Shown here in pieces: positions 1 through 8,329 of a stretch of 51,633 nt of DNA. The notes below the pieces were generated by a model. It made no database searches. It was given only the letters and a program-made list of their open reading frames with translations, and was not told the DNA's origin. Origin of the DNA: CALEUX01 sp037439945 (lineage in GTDB: Bacteria > Bacteroidota > Bacteroidia > Bacteroidales > Marinilabiliaceae). The translations under genes and the position numbers were made by a program. Within the stretch, counting starts at the first letter, position 1; each line of letters begins with the position of its first letter. The stretch lies in the NCBI GenBank assembly GCA_037439945.1, contig JBBIVA010000008.1:1-51633 (forward strand), read 5' to 3'.

Positions 1-46
1 ACCGCAATTAGTTGGCATTACAGCATCTTATCGAAAAATTTATCGG
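1..46. repeat. Dispersed repeat, truncated by window edge
   Basis: Bases 1-46 are an exact reverse-complement match to 16039-16084, inside the nested inverted-repeat element between two amylase genes. The match starts at the very first base, so the element probably continues to the left outside the window. After base 46 the likeness fades to scattered identity (a shared TAGTGA). No reading frame is involved. This is a non-coding dispersed element of REP or MITE type; the family is not identified. Confidence 0.8.
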
Positions 47-260
47 AAAGTAGTGAAAATAAATATAAATGGTTTAAAGGTATGATGAATTAGATTACGA
101 TGGTTTTAAGGGCAGAAAATTTAAGTAAATTTTGAAAGTTAAAGAAATTATTAGGTATTTATATAATTTATTAATGGTGGAGAAATATATTTCGATTAAA
201 AATTTGGGTTGAAGTTTTGTTGATTTTAATTGGTTTATTTTTAAATCCCTATTTGGCTGC
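47..260. other. A+T-rich intergenic stretch, nothing recognised
   Basis: Between the repeat and the pnp terminator the sequence is A+T-rich, with no convincing reading frame, RNA gene or strong hairpin. Confidence 0.5.
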
Positions 261-297
261 AAAAAAACGTTCACGGAAAGATGGTTTCCTGTGAACG
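261..297 (-). terminator. Rho-independent terminator of pnp
   Basis: On the minus strand a GC-containing hairpin (CGTTCAC at 268-274 pairs with GTGAACG at 291-297; GGAAA pairs with TTTCC, with one bulged base at 290; loop GATGG) is followed directly by seven Ts (A-run at 261-267 on the plus strand). It lies 29 bases past the pnp stop codon, as expected for the end of the rpsO-pnp transcript. Confidence 0.9.
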
Positions 298-325
298 CTT
301 TTATCCGGTAACTACTTTGTAGTTG

Positions 326-2467
326 TTATTTCTTTTCCTGTTCTCTTTCAGGTTTTGGAAGTAATACTTTACGTGATAGTTTAAGTTTTCCCGACTTGCT
401 GTCAACTTCAATAAGTTTAACATCAATTATTTCACCTTCCTTTAAAACGTCTTCTGCCTTTTCAATACGTTTCCAGTCAATTTCTGAAATATGCAGTAAT
501 CCGTCTTTCCCCGGCAGTATTTCAACAAACGCACCAAAAGGGACTATTGATTTAACTTTTCCGGAGTATATTTTTCCAATTTCCGGTACTGCAACAATTG
601 CATTTATCCTATCAAGGGCTTTATCAATTGATTCTTTGTTGCTTGATGAAATATCCACAATTCCAAATAAGCCTTCTTCTGTAATTGCTATTAATGAACC
701 TGTTGTGGCTTGGATTTCCTGAATTATTTTCCCACCAGGGCCAATCACTGCCCCAATCATTTCTTTTGGAATTCTTATGGTTACAATTCGGGGAGCATGG
801 GCTTTGTAATCATCCCTTGGTTCGCTCATGGTTTCAAGCATTTTTTCAAGGATATGCATGCGCCCCTCTTTGGCCTGGGCCAAAGCTTTTTCAAGTATTT
901 CATACGACAGGCCATCAACCTTAATATCCATTTGGGTTGCTGTAATACCATTTGCTGTACCTGTTACCTTAAAATCCATATCTCCAAGGTGATCTTCATC
1001 TCCAAGAATATCAGACAATACAACATATTGGCCTGTTTTTGGATCAGATATCAGGCCCATGGCTATACCGGAAACCGGACGTTTAATTTTTACACCGGCG
1101 TCCATAAGGGCAAGTGTTCCGGCGCAAACAGTTGCCATTGATGATGAACCGTTTGATTCAAGTATATCAGAAACAATACGTATAACATAAGGGTTGTCAT
1201 CGGGCAGCATTACTTTAAGAGCCCGGAATGCGAGATTTCCATGACCTATTTCCCGTCGTCCAACCCCCCTGTACGCTTTGGCCTCATTGGTTGAGAATGG
1301 CGGGAAGTTATAGTGTAGCAAAAACCTGTCAACTCCACGGTTTAAAACATCATCAACAATTTTTTCATCGAGTTTTGTACCTAAAGTTACTGTAGTAAGT
1401 GATTGAGTTTCGCCCCGGGTAAAAATGGCTGAGCCATGAGGGCCCGGCAGGTAGTCAACTTCGCTCCATATTTGACGTACTTGGTTCATTTTTCTTCCGT
1501 CGAGCCTTAAACCTTCATCGAGCATAAGGCGGCGAACGGCTTCTTTTTCAACATCGTGATAATATTTTTTTATCAGTTCAAGAGGAATTTCTGTTTCTTC
1601 TATTCCACTATAATTTACTTCAACAAACTCATCGCAAATATTCTTAAATGCTTCAAGCCTTTCCTGTTTATCTGGATTTGATTTACGGGCTACAGCATAA
1701 GCTTTGTCGTAGGTTTCTTTCCAAACTTTAGTCCTAAGCTCCTCATCATTTGTTTCGTGGCAGTATTCACGTTTTTTTGTTTTGCCTACCATTTGTGTCA
1801 GCTCCATTTGAGCTTTACATTGAATTTTTATGGCATCATGAGCAACTTTCATAGCTTCAAGAAGTTCTGCTTCAGAAACTTCTTTCATTTCCCCCTCAAC
1901 CATCATAATGTTGTCAAATGAGGCCCCAACCATAATATCAAGGTCGGCATTTTTTATTTCAGATGCAGGTGGGTTAATAACAAGCCGGCCATTGATGCGG
2001 GCCACACGAACTTCAGAAATTGGCCCGTTAAAAGGTATGTCTGAAACAGCAAGAGCTGCTGATGCTGCCAATCCGGCCAATGCATCGGGTGTACTTTCTT
2101 TATCTCCAGAAATGAGTGATATATTAACAAATGTTTCAGCATGAAAATCATCAGGGAAAAGAGGGCGCAGAGTTCTGTCAACCAGTCGGGAAACAAGAAT
2201 TTCATAATCGGAAGCTTTTCCTTCTCTTTTTTGAAAACCCCCGGGAAATCTTCCGGCTGCTGAAAATTTTTCTTTATATTCAACGGATAATGGCATAAAA
2301 TCTGTTCCCGGTTTGGCATCCTGGGCTGCAACAACAGTAGCTAACAAGTATGTATTGCCCATTCGCACAACCACCGAACCATCGGCTTGTTTTGCTAATT
2401 TTCCGGTTTCAATAACTATTGACCTTCCATCGCCAAGGTCAATAACTTTTTCAATTGGCTTAATCAT
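326..2467 (-). CDS. pnp: Polyribonucleotide nucleotidyltransferase (PNPase)
   Basis: This is the 3'-to-5' phosphorolytic exoribonuclease that degrades mRNA to nucleoside diphosphates; it works as a cytoplasmic trimer. The 713 residues match the usual family length of about 700. Visible domains in order: a first RNase PH domain from about residue 12 (GRSIVIETGKLAKQADGS), an all-helical linker, a second RNase PH domain from about residue 320 (LDGRKMNQVR...GPHGSAIFTRGETQ), a KH domain at about 559-626 containing IGPGGKIIQ, and an S1 domain from about 627 (GKVKSIVPFGAFVEI...GLLHISEI). It follows rpsO in the same direction, the classical rpsO-pnp order, with a hairpin between them and a strong terminator behind. 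No irregularity is visible. Confidence 0.97.
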   Translation of the reverse strand: MIKPIEKVIDLGDGRSIVIETGKLAKQADGSVVVRMGNTYLLATVVAAQDAKPGTDFMPLSVEYKEKFSAAGRFPGGFQKREGKASDYEILVSRLVDRTLRPLFPDDFHAETFVNISLISGDKESTPDALAGLAASAALAVSDIPFNGPISEVRVARINGRLVINPPASEIKNADLDIMVGASFDNIMMVEGEMKEVSEAELLEAMKVAHDAIKIQCKAQMELTQMVGKTKKREYCHETNDEELRTKVWKETYDKAYAVARKSNPDKQERLEAFKNICDEFVEVNYSGIEETEIPLELIKKYYHDVEKEAVRRLMLDEGLRLDGRKMNQVRQIWSEVDYLPGPHGSAIFTRGETQSLTTVTLGTKLDEKIVDDVLNRGVDRFLLHYNFPPFSTNEAKAYRGVGRREIGHGNLAFRALKVMLPDDNPYVIRIVSDILESNGSSSMATVCAGTLALMDAGVKIKRPVSGIAMGLISDPKTGQYVVLSDILGDEDHLGDMDFKVTGTANGITATQMDIKVDGLSYEILEKALAQAKEGRMHILEKMLETMSEPRDDYKAHAPRIVTIRIPKEMIGAVIGPGGKIIQEIQATTGSLIAITEEGLFGIVDISSSNKESIDKALDRINAIVAVPEIGKIYSGKVKSIVPFGAFVEILPGKDGLLHISEIDWKRIEKAEDVLKEGEIIDVKLIEVDSKSGKLKLSRKVLLPKPEREQEKK

Positions 2468-2576
2468 ATTTTTTTTCTATTAAATGTCTCTTCAAATATA
2501 GATAATATCCCATCAAATAATGCACAATGGTTGAATAATTCCAAGTAGAATAATGAGTTAGTGTATTTTAAGCAGA

Positions 2577-2605
2577 AAAGGCAACCCTCGCTGAGAATTG
2601 CCTTT
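2577..2605 (-). terminator. Terminator or attenuator between rpsO and pnp
   Basis: AAAGGCAA at 2577-2584 pairs perfectly with TTGCCTTT at 2598-2605. Read on the minus strand the hairpin ends in CTTTT, 20 bases past the rpsO stop. It probably ends most rpsO transcripts and lets some read on into pnp. In other bacteria this intercistronic region is also a processing site; that role here is inference. Confidence 0.7.
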
Positions 2606-2624
2606 AATTAAAACTTTAACAGGA

Positions 2625-2894
2625 TTACTTACGGATACCAAGCTCCTTAATAATTGCCCTGTACCTTTCAATATCCTTGGCTTTTAGGTAATCTAACAAT
2701 CTGCGGCGTTTTCCTACCATTTTAACCAACGAATGTTCTGTACTATAATCTTTTTTGTTTGACTTGAGATGTTCAGTCAAATGCAGAATACGGTGTGAAA
2801 ATAATGCAATCTGGCTCTCAGGCGAACCAGTATCAGTATTAGACTTCCCGTACTTAGCAAAGATTTCCTTTTTTACTTCTGTGTTCAAATACAT
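2625..2894 (-). CDS. rpsO: 30S ribosomal protein S15
   Basis: This small-subunit protein binds the central domain of 16S rRNA early in assembly. It has 89 residues, the standard length. The motif GSPESQIALFSHRI followed by LTEHLKSNKKDYS and LVKMVGKRRRLLDYL is the typical S15 signature, with the basic KRRRLLDYL RNA-binding segment intact. The protein begins MYLNTEVKKEIF. It lies just upstream of pnp on the same strand. No autoregulatory leader could be assigned by eye. Confidence 0.98.
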   Translation of the reverse strand: MYLNTEVKKEIFAKYGKSNTDTGSPESQIALFSHRILHLTEHLKSNKKDYSTEHSLVKMVGKRRRLLDYLKAKDIERYRAIIKELGIRK

Positions 2895-3022
2895 AACAAA
2901 TTGTGTCTAATAAATTTGAGCCGCAAAGATAGGTTCTTTTCCTAAATAAAGCAATTGTTTTTTATTTTTTTTAATTATTGGCGTACAAAGCTTTAAAAAT
3001 GAAATTATCAGAAATTAAATAA

Positions 3023-3056
3023 AAAAACCTGCCTTATTTAGTTTAGGCAAGTTTTT
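3023..3056 (-). terminator. Terminator-like hairpin behind the lipoprotein gene
   Basis: An A-run and CcTGCCT (3023-3034) pair with AGGCAaG and a T-run (3045-3056), leaving a 10-base loop and one mismatch. The A/T flanks make it look bidirectional. It lies 32 bases past the stop of the minus-strand lipoprotein gene, which it most likely terminates before rpsO. Confidence 0.75.
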
Positions 3057-3087
3057 CTTTGTTTAACCTGTTTAATAATAGCTAATA

Positions 3088-3678
3088 CTATCTTTCATTA
3101 GCCATTTTTTCCATTTCCTGGTTGAAAATTTCTTCGAATTTCTTTTTGTCGTAATCCAATTGAAGCTTATTGTCTTTTGATACTTTTCTAGAAAAACCAT
3201 TAATAATATCTTCTTTTGAAACCTGTATGGCAATAAAAGACCTGTATTGTCTGTTGGCTAAAACGCTTGATTTTTCACAAGTTACAACTATATTATTCAG
3301 AGTTTCATCTGCAACTTCGCGTGTTAGGTTCTCAAATTTTTGTTCAAATTCAGCAGCATTGCCAATTTCTCTTTCATTTACGTAGCGATCGGTAACCGAT
3401 TTTGTGTTTGAATTAATTAAAGTTACCAATCTTTGTTTGGCCAGCAAAAGAGCTTTTTCTTTTGAAAGTTGCAGGTCAGAGCTGGTTGACATAGAACTTG
3501 CCCGAAAATAATTCTTATCTGAACGGCCATCATTTTCACAAGGCATGTTTTCCAAAATAGTTCCAATTTCACTATTGGTTGCAGTTTTGGCAGCAACTGT
3601 TTTTTTTGATTTACAACTGCCAAATCCTAATGAAAGGCTTAAAAGCAGTCCTATTCCAAGTAAAAGTTTCATTTTCAT
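3088..3678 (-). CDS. Small envelope lipoprotein, function unknown
   Basis: The 196-residue protein starts with a lipoprotein signal peptide: a hydrophobic core (LLLGIGLLLSLSLGF) followed by GSC with the lipidated Cys at about residue 22. The mature part has a segment reading LSKEKALLLAKQRLVTLIN, then a region rich in charged residues with NNIVVTCEKSSV and YRSFIAIQVSKEDII. This layout resembles LPP20-type or other small Bacteroidota lipoproteins in which a helix packs on a beta sheet, but I do not recognise a named family. A start at Met3 is equally possible. It is probably monocistronic, with a hairpin terminator behind it and rpsO downstream. Confidence 0.75.
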   Translation of the reverse strand: MKMKLLLGIGLLLSLSLGFGSCKSKKTVAAKTATNSEIGTILENMPCENDGRSDKNYFRASSMSTSSDLQLSKEKALLLAKQRLVTLINSNTKSVTDRYVNEREIGNAAEFEQKFENLTREVADETLNNIVVTCEKSSVLANRQYRSFIAIQVSKEDIINGFSRKVSKDNKLQLDYDKKKFEEIFNQEMEKMANER

Positions 3679-4116
3679 CAGTAAATAATTTTAAAATTAA
3701 GTCCGGAAGCAATTCGCATGATGAACAATCATCCGGGTTTTTGTTAAACGTATCATGCCCGTTTTATTTTTATATTTAATTTATTATCTGAATTGTAAAT
3801 ATATTTTGTTTATCGGTTGGTTTTTTTGTAAAAAAACTTTTAATGGTTTACTTTTTTTAACTTTTCAAAAAACGAACCAAAAAATAGTTTTTTTAGGGAA
3901 TTTCATATAATTATTAATAAAATCCAGTTTTATAAGTAGATAAAAAACAGTAAAACAGGCATAAAGGTTTATGGTTTGCAGTAACAAATATCATTTGTTT
4001 TCCATATAAAACAAAGTATCTTAAACGATGTAAAAATGAAAATAGTTGTGATTTATAAATATTTTGTTTGTATTTTAGTTTAAATAAATGGTTTTATTTG
4101 AAAGTTAAATATAAAA
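3679..4116. other. Intergenic region between divergent genes
   Basis: This 438-base A+T-rich region separates the minus-strand lipoprotein from the plus-strand plug protein, so it must hold both promoters. The only structure I see is an A/T palindrome, GTTTTTTT-GT-AAAAAAAC at 3820-3837. No small gene or RNA is recognised, and no promoter could be fixed with confidence. Confidence 0.5.
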
Positions 4117-4842
4117 ATGGAAATGTTGAAAAATAAAATTTTTCAAAGAATTTGGGTTAACAAAAAGGTTACAATTTTTGTAATTGGGTTAACTTTTTTT
4201 TCATTGGCTGTTTATGGTCAGAGTAAAGTAGTTTCCGGCAAAGTAACAACTTTAAATGATTTGAGGGTAGCCAATATAACTGTTATGGCAAAAAAATCAA
4301 AAAGCCATGTTAAAACCGATACCGTGGGTGAATATTTTATAGTTTGTTATGATAAAGATGTATTGGTATTTAAGGGAAAGGTTTTTAAAACATTAAGGCG
4401 GAAAATAAAGCCAACAACAAAAGATTCAGTAAATGTTAAACTTGATTTTATTCCAACACCCAGTAATAAGGAAATTGCTGTAGGATATGGTTATATGAGT
4501 GAGGCTCAAATGACAAGTGCTACATCTTATATGGATAATACAAATGAGAATTTCTGTAAATACACCAATATTTATGAGTTAATCAGAGGGCGCTTCCCTG
4601 GAGTGCAAATTATGGGTTCTGGAAGTGACCCGGAGGTAATTATCAGGGGAATTAATTCATTTAATTCTTCCAGTTGTGCATTATATGTGGTTGACGGGTT
4701 GGTTGTAAGTACTTTGTCCCAGTTAAGTCCATGCCAGGTTAAATCAATTAATGTTTTAAAGGATGGAGCTTCAGCAATTTATGGTAGCAGGGGAGCGAAT
4801 GGAGTTGTTATAATTGAAACTATAAAAGGACTTAATAACTAA
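4117..4842 (+). CDS. Stand-alone TonB-receptor plug protein without barrel
   Basis: The 241-residue protein has an N-terminal signal sequence (hydrophobic stretch about residues 18-34 ending VYGQ), a degenerate carboxypeptidase-regulatory-like domain (VSGKVTTLNDLRVANITVMA, about 38-105), and a SusC-type plug at about 140-236 (IRGRFPGVQIM, VIIRGINSFN, ALYVVDGLVV, INVLKDGASAIYGSRGANG). It stops right after the plug, where a full SusC-like receptor would continue for about 750 residues of beta barrel. No barrel remnant follows; the convergent DUF2851 gene ends 7 bases later. It could be a decayed receptor or a dedicated small plug-like periplasmic protein. The reading frame is clean, which favours a retained function, but that is inference. 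Confidence 0.75.
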   Translation: MEMLKNKIFQRIWVNKKVTIFVIGLTFFSLAVYGQSKVVSGKVTTLNDLRVANITVMAKKSKSHVKTDTVGEYFIVCYDKDVLVFKGKVFKTLRRKIKPTTKDSVNVKLDFIPTPSNKEIAVGYGYMSEAQMTSATSYMDNTNENFCKYTNIYELIRGRFPGVQIMGSGSDPEVIIRGINSFNSSSCALYVVDGLVVSTLSQLSPCQVKSINVLKDGASAIYGSRGANGVVIIETIKGLNN

Positions 4843-4848
4843 TTATTA

Positions 4849-6123
4849 TTATGAATTCGTTTTTGAAATAACAAGGTGCCCAATTCTGCAATGAATGCAT
4901 TTATAATGAAGGCAAAAGTTTTTATTTAAATGCAGAAGGCCTTGTGTTTGGAAGGCATTTAAAACGGTAATTCCAAATTTTGACCAGCCCGAAATAATTT
5001 TGTTCTTTTCAGGTTTTAATGCTTCAAGGAACTGTAATGCATTTTGGCAATAAATATTATTATCACGAATTTTTCCAAATGCAAATAATAATGGGGCTAT
5101 TGTATTAATAATAATTAGCTCAGATGATGTTTTTCCTATCTGTTTTGGCTGATATGGCGACTCCACATTAGGCCGGTAATGGGTGTCCCAGTAAGAAGAG
5201 GCTTTAACATTTAGCAAATTTATTAACTCATCAATAGTTTGACAATCAAGGATATTTGCAAATGGTATTTTATTCAAAAAAAATAAGTTAGACAATTGCG
5301 CCAACCTTAAGGTTGGGAAATTTGAAGGACGAAGCCTTAAAAATTTCCAATGATGGGAAGAAACTCCTGTTATATTATATTTTTTTGACATAAACTCATA
5401 CTCCGTTTGGAGGTTCTTTATGTGTTCATCTAAAAAATCTTTTTTTGAAAGAAACCCCGCCTGTCCAAGAAAAAGTGCCTCAAGGTTATAAAGATTTTTA
5501 TTAGTTTTCGTAATTATTTTCCATGGGGTTAATTTGGCAAGTTGTTCAAAGGGTTGGCTATTTGTTCCAAATCCAAAGTTACGAACCAATAAAATATAGA
5601 ACACTTCGTCCCAGTTGTTTTTATACTGATTCAGCATTTGGCGTATCAAATCAACCCTAATTTCAAGTTTTTCAATTGTCATCCTTTCAATCCAATTTGA
5701 AATCTCAAATTGATTAATTTGGGATAATGATTTTCCACAGGGAATTTCTTTATTGGCAATAAGTGATTGGTAATTATTGATATAGGAAGGTTCCAGGGGC
5801 ATTTGCCACACAGGGACTTTAATTTTTGATGAGTTAAATGTGGGTTCATCGTTTATGGTAACAACATGTAAGATTACGTTGTCGTAGGATTTGTTCAAAT
5901 TATGGCCATGTTTGTTCCAATCAGAAGATTTATTGTGAATTTCCACGTTACCGGCCCAAAGGGTTCCTCCAATTTTGATTTTGGCATTAAAGAAATCGGG
6001 ACCGGAATCGAAATTATGGACTCCGGGATTGATAATTTCCACAACCTGTCCATCACAGGTTTTATATATTTCAGGTTTATATAAACGGTATTTCCAAAGG
6101 TATTGCAATAATTCCTCTGACAT
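4849..6123 (-). CDS. DUF2851 family protein
   Basis: The 424 residues match the Bacteroidota family DUF2851, recognised from the N-terminal block GPDFFNAKIKIGGTLWAG followed by NVEIHNKSSDWNKHGHN and VILHVVTIND. No signal peptide or membrane segment is present, so the protein should be cytoplasmic. The function of the family is unknown. The conserved Asp, His and Asn-rich N-terminal block looks like it could form an active or metal-binding site, but I would not name a reaction. It sits 54 bases downstream of pyrF on the same strand and its 3' end nearly touches the convergent plug gene. Confidence 0.85.
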   Translation of the reverse strand: MSEELLQYLWKYRLYKPEIYKTCDGQVVEIINPGVHNFDSGPDFFNAKIKIGGTLWAGNVEIHNKSSDWNKHGHNLNKSYDNVILHVVTINDEPTFNSSKIKVPVWQMPLEPSYINNYQSLIANKEIPCGKSLSQINQFEISNWIERMTIEKLEIRVDLIRQMLNQYKNNWDEVFYILLVRNFGFGTNSQPFEQLAKLTPWKIITKTNKNLYNLEALFLGQAGFLSKKDFLDEHIKNLQTEYEFMSKKYNITGVSSHHWKFLRLRPSNFPTLRLAQLSNLFFLNKIPFANILDCQTIDELINLLNVKASSYWDTHYRPNVESPYQPKQIGKTSSELIIINTIAPLLFAFGKIRDNNIYCQNALQFLEALKPEKNKIISGWSKFGITVLNAFQTQGLLHLNKNFCLHYKCIHCRIGHLVISKTNS

Positions 6124-6177
6124 GGGTTAAAGTTTTCACTAAAATAGTGAAAATCGTTTAAAAAAAGCAAGTAAAGT

Positions 6178-6999
6178 TTAGAGGTACTTATCCAGCAGCT
6201 CCGACATTTCGTTTTTTATTTCAACAGCAGCATCGTGTGCTTTTGAAGCAAAATCCTTTTCGGTACCTGCATAAATTATTTGGCGTGATGAGTTAACCAG
6301 CAAACCACATTGGCTATTCATACCATTTTTAGCAACCTCAGCCAGGCTACCACCCTGTGCCCCAACACCTGGTACAAGCAAAAAATGATTGGGAACAATT
6401 TTTCTGATATCAGATATCATTTCTGCCCTTGTTGCCCCAACTACATACATCATATTTTCAGAGGTTCCCCAGGTTGATGATTGTCGGAGTACTTTTTCAA
6501 ACAAACGTTCATTGTTTTGAACCATATATTGAAAATCATCTGCTCCTTTATTTGATGTAAGGGCTAATAATATAACCCATTTATCAACGTATGTAAGAAA
6601 AGGTTTTACCGAATCTTCGCCCATATATGGAGCAACAGTAACTGCATCAAAATCCATGGAATCGAAGAAAGCCCTGGCATATAAATTTGATGTATTGCCT
6701 ATATCTCCCCGTTTGGCATCGGCAATTATAAAAATACCGGGGTAGTTGTATCTTATATAGTTTACTGTTTTCTCAAGGCTATTCCATCCGTTAACACCAA
6801 GACTCTCATAAAAGGCAAGGTTTGGTTTGTAGGCGATTGTTAATTTATGGGTTGCATCAATTATTTCTTTGTTGAAAGCAAAAACCGGATCTGAGGTATC
6901 TAATAAAAATCTTGGTATTTTTTGAATGTCGGTATCTAAACCCACGCATAAAAAGCTTTTTTTAGCTTTAATTTGGGAAAAAAGTTCGGATGATGTCAT
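6178..6999 (-). CDS. pyrF: Orotidine 5'-phosphate decarboxylase, type 2
   Basis: This cytoplasmic enzyme converts OMP to UMP, the last step of de novo pyrimidine synthesis. Key motifs are LCVGLDTDIQKIP near the N terminus and the catalytic IIADAKRGDIGNTS block with the Lys-Asp pair, followed by VTVAPYMGEDSV and VVGATRAE. I chose the internal ATG (MTSSELFSQI) as the start, giving 273 residues, because the frame's 12 extra codons up to 7035 lie outside the conserved domain. The longer form cannot be excluded. The gene follows prfA and the purM-like gene on the same strand, a neighbourhood often seen in Bacteroidota. Confidence 0.93.
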   Translation of the reverse strand: MTSSELFSQIKAKKSFLCVGLDTDIQKIPRFLLDTSDPVFAFNKEIIDATHKLTIAYKPNLAFYESLGVNGWNSLEKTVNYIRYNYPGIFIIADAKRGDIGNTSNLYARAFFDSMDFDAVTVAPYMGEDSVKPFLTYVDKWVILLALTSNKGADDFQYMVQNNERLFEKVLRQSSTWGTSENMMYVVGATRAEMISDIRKIVPNHFLLVPGVGAQGGSLAEVAKNGMNSQCGLLVNSSRQIIYAGTEKDFASKAHDAAVEIKNEMSELLDKYL

Positions 7000-7146
7000 T
7001 TTTAAATATTTAGATTTTAATAAAGATGATGCCAAATTTTTTATTTCTAAAGTTTGTGTTATTGTAAATAAAACACCCTTTAAAACAAACTGTGATAAAA
7101 GGTATTAAATGTTTATCATCAAATCAATATAAGATGAAATCTTTTT

Positions 7147-8235
7147 TTACATTTCACTTTCTTTAAGTCTTTCAGCGTTTTCTTCCATTTGTAATTTATC
7201 TATAAGGCCTTGTAAATCACCATCTAAAACCACTGGGAGGTTATACATGGTATAATTTATGCGGTGGTCAGTAACTCTTCCCTGTGGATAGTTATATGTA
7301 CGTATTTTTGCAGAACGGTCGCCTGTTGATACCATTGTTTTTCTTTTTGAGGCAATATCATCCAGATATTTTTGGTATTCAAGGTTATAGATACGCGTCC
7401 GGAGTTCGATCATTGCTTTGTCGAGATTTTTTAGTTGCGATTTTTGATCCTGACAGGTTACAACAATACCGGTGGGTATGTGGGTTAGTCGTATTGCCGA
7501 GTAGGTTGTGTTAACAGATTGCCCCCCGGGTCCTGAGGAACAGTATGTATCCTTCCTTATATCTTCCTGTCTGAGTACCACATCAAATTCTTCAGCTTCA
7601 GGCAGGATAGCTACAGACGCAGCCGATGTGTGTACCCGGCCCTGGGTTTCGGTTTGAGGTACCCTTTGAACCCGATGAACGCCCGATTCATATTTCAGTA
7701 TTCCATATACTCCATTTCCCGATACATTGCAAACCACCTCCTTGTAGCCACCCGCTGTGCCTTCCGAAATATTAGTTACTTCCATTCGCCACCCTTTACG
7801 TTCAATAAATTTGGTGTACATCCGGAATAAATCACCTGCAAAAATAGCTGCTTCATCACCTCCTGTACCGCTTCTTATTTCTAAAACTGCATTTTTAGCG
7901 TCTTGTGGGTCTGATGGTAACAATAATAGTTTTATTTCATCTTCCATAACAGGCAGGCGACTTTCCATCTCAATAAGTTCTTCCCTCGCCATTTCACGCA
8001 TTTCCTCGTCGGTTTCATCTTTTAACATAGTCTTAGCGCTTTGAATGTTTTCAACAAGATTTTTATAATCCTTAGAAACTGCAACCAAGTCTTCCAGTTC
8101 TTTATATTCCTTATTCAGTTTTATAAACCTTTTTGTGTCGCCAATAACTGATGGGTCGGTAATTTGTTGTCCAATCTCCTCAAAACGAAGTCTTATTGAT
8201 TCGAGTTTCTCGAGAAGTGAATTATTAATAGCCAT
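7147..8235 (-). CDS. prfA: Peptide chain release factor 1
   Basis: This class I release factor recognises UAA and UAG and triggers peptidyl-tRNA hydrolysis. The 362 residues are standard for RF1. The catalytic GGQ motif is intact (SSGPGGQSVNTTYSAIRL). The codon-recognition PxT tripeptide reads PQT in HRVQRVPQTETQGRVHTS, where the Escherichia coli protein has PAT. The coiled N-terminal domain (LEKLESIRLRFEEIG) is present. It lies between the purM-like gene and pyrF with gaps of about 95 and 150 bases, so the three may be cotranscribed. Confidence 0.97.
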   Translation of the reverse strand: MAINNSLLEKLESIRLRFEEIGQQITDPSVIGDTKRFIKLNKEYKELEDLVAVSKDYKNLVENIQSAKTMLKDETDEEMREMAREELIEMESRLPVMEDEIKLLLLPSDPQDAKNAVLEIRSGTGGDEAAIFAGDLFRMYTKFIERKGWRMEVTNISEGTAGGYKEVVCNVSGNGVYGILKYESGVHRVQRVPQTETQGRVHTSAASVAILPEAEEFDVVLRQEDIRKDTYCSSGPGGQSVNTTYSAIRLTHIPTGIVVTCQDQKSQLKNLDKAMIELRTRIYNLEYQKYLDDIASKRKTMVSTGDRSAKIRTYNYPQGRVTDHRINYTMYNLPVVLDGDLQGLIDKLQMEENAERLKESEM

Positions 8236-8329
8236 TTGTTTTAATTTTTAAAAATTATCAGATATAAAATAGAATAGGTAAAAAATGTAACAGGTTAAAT
8301 CACTTAAATGCATACGCTTTTCTATATAC

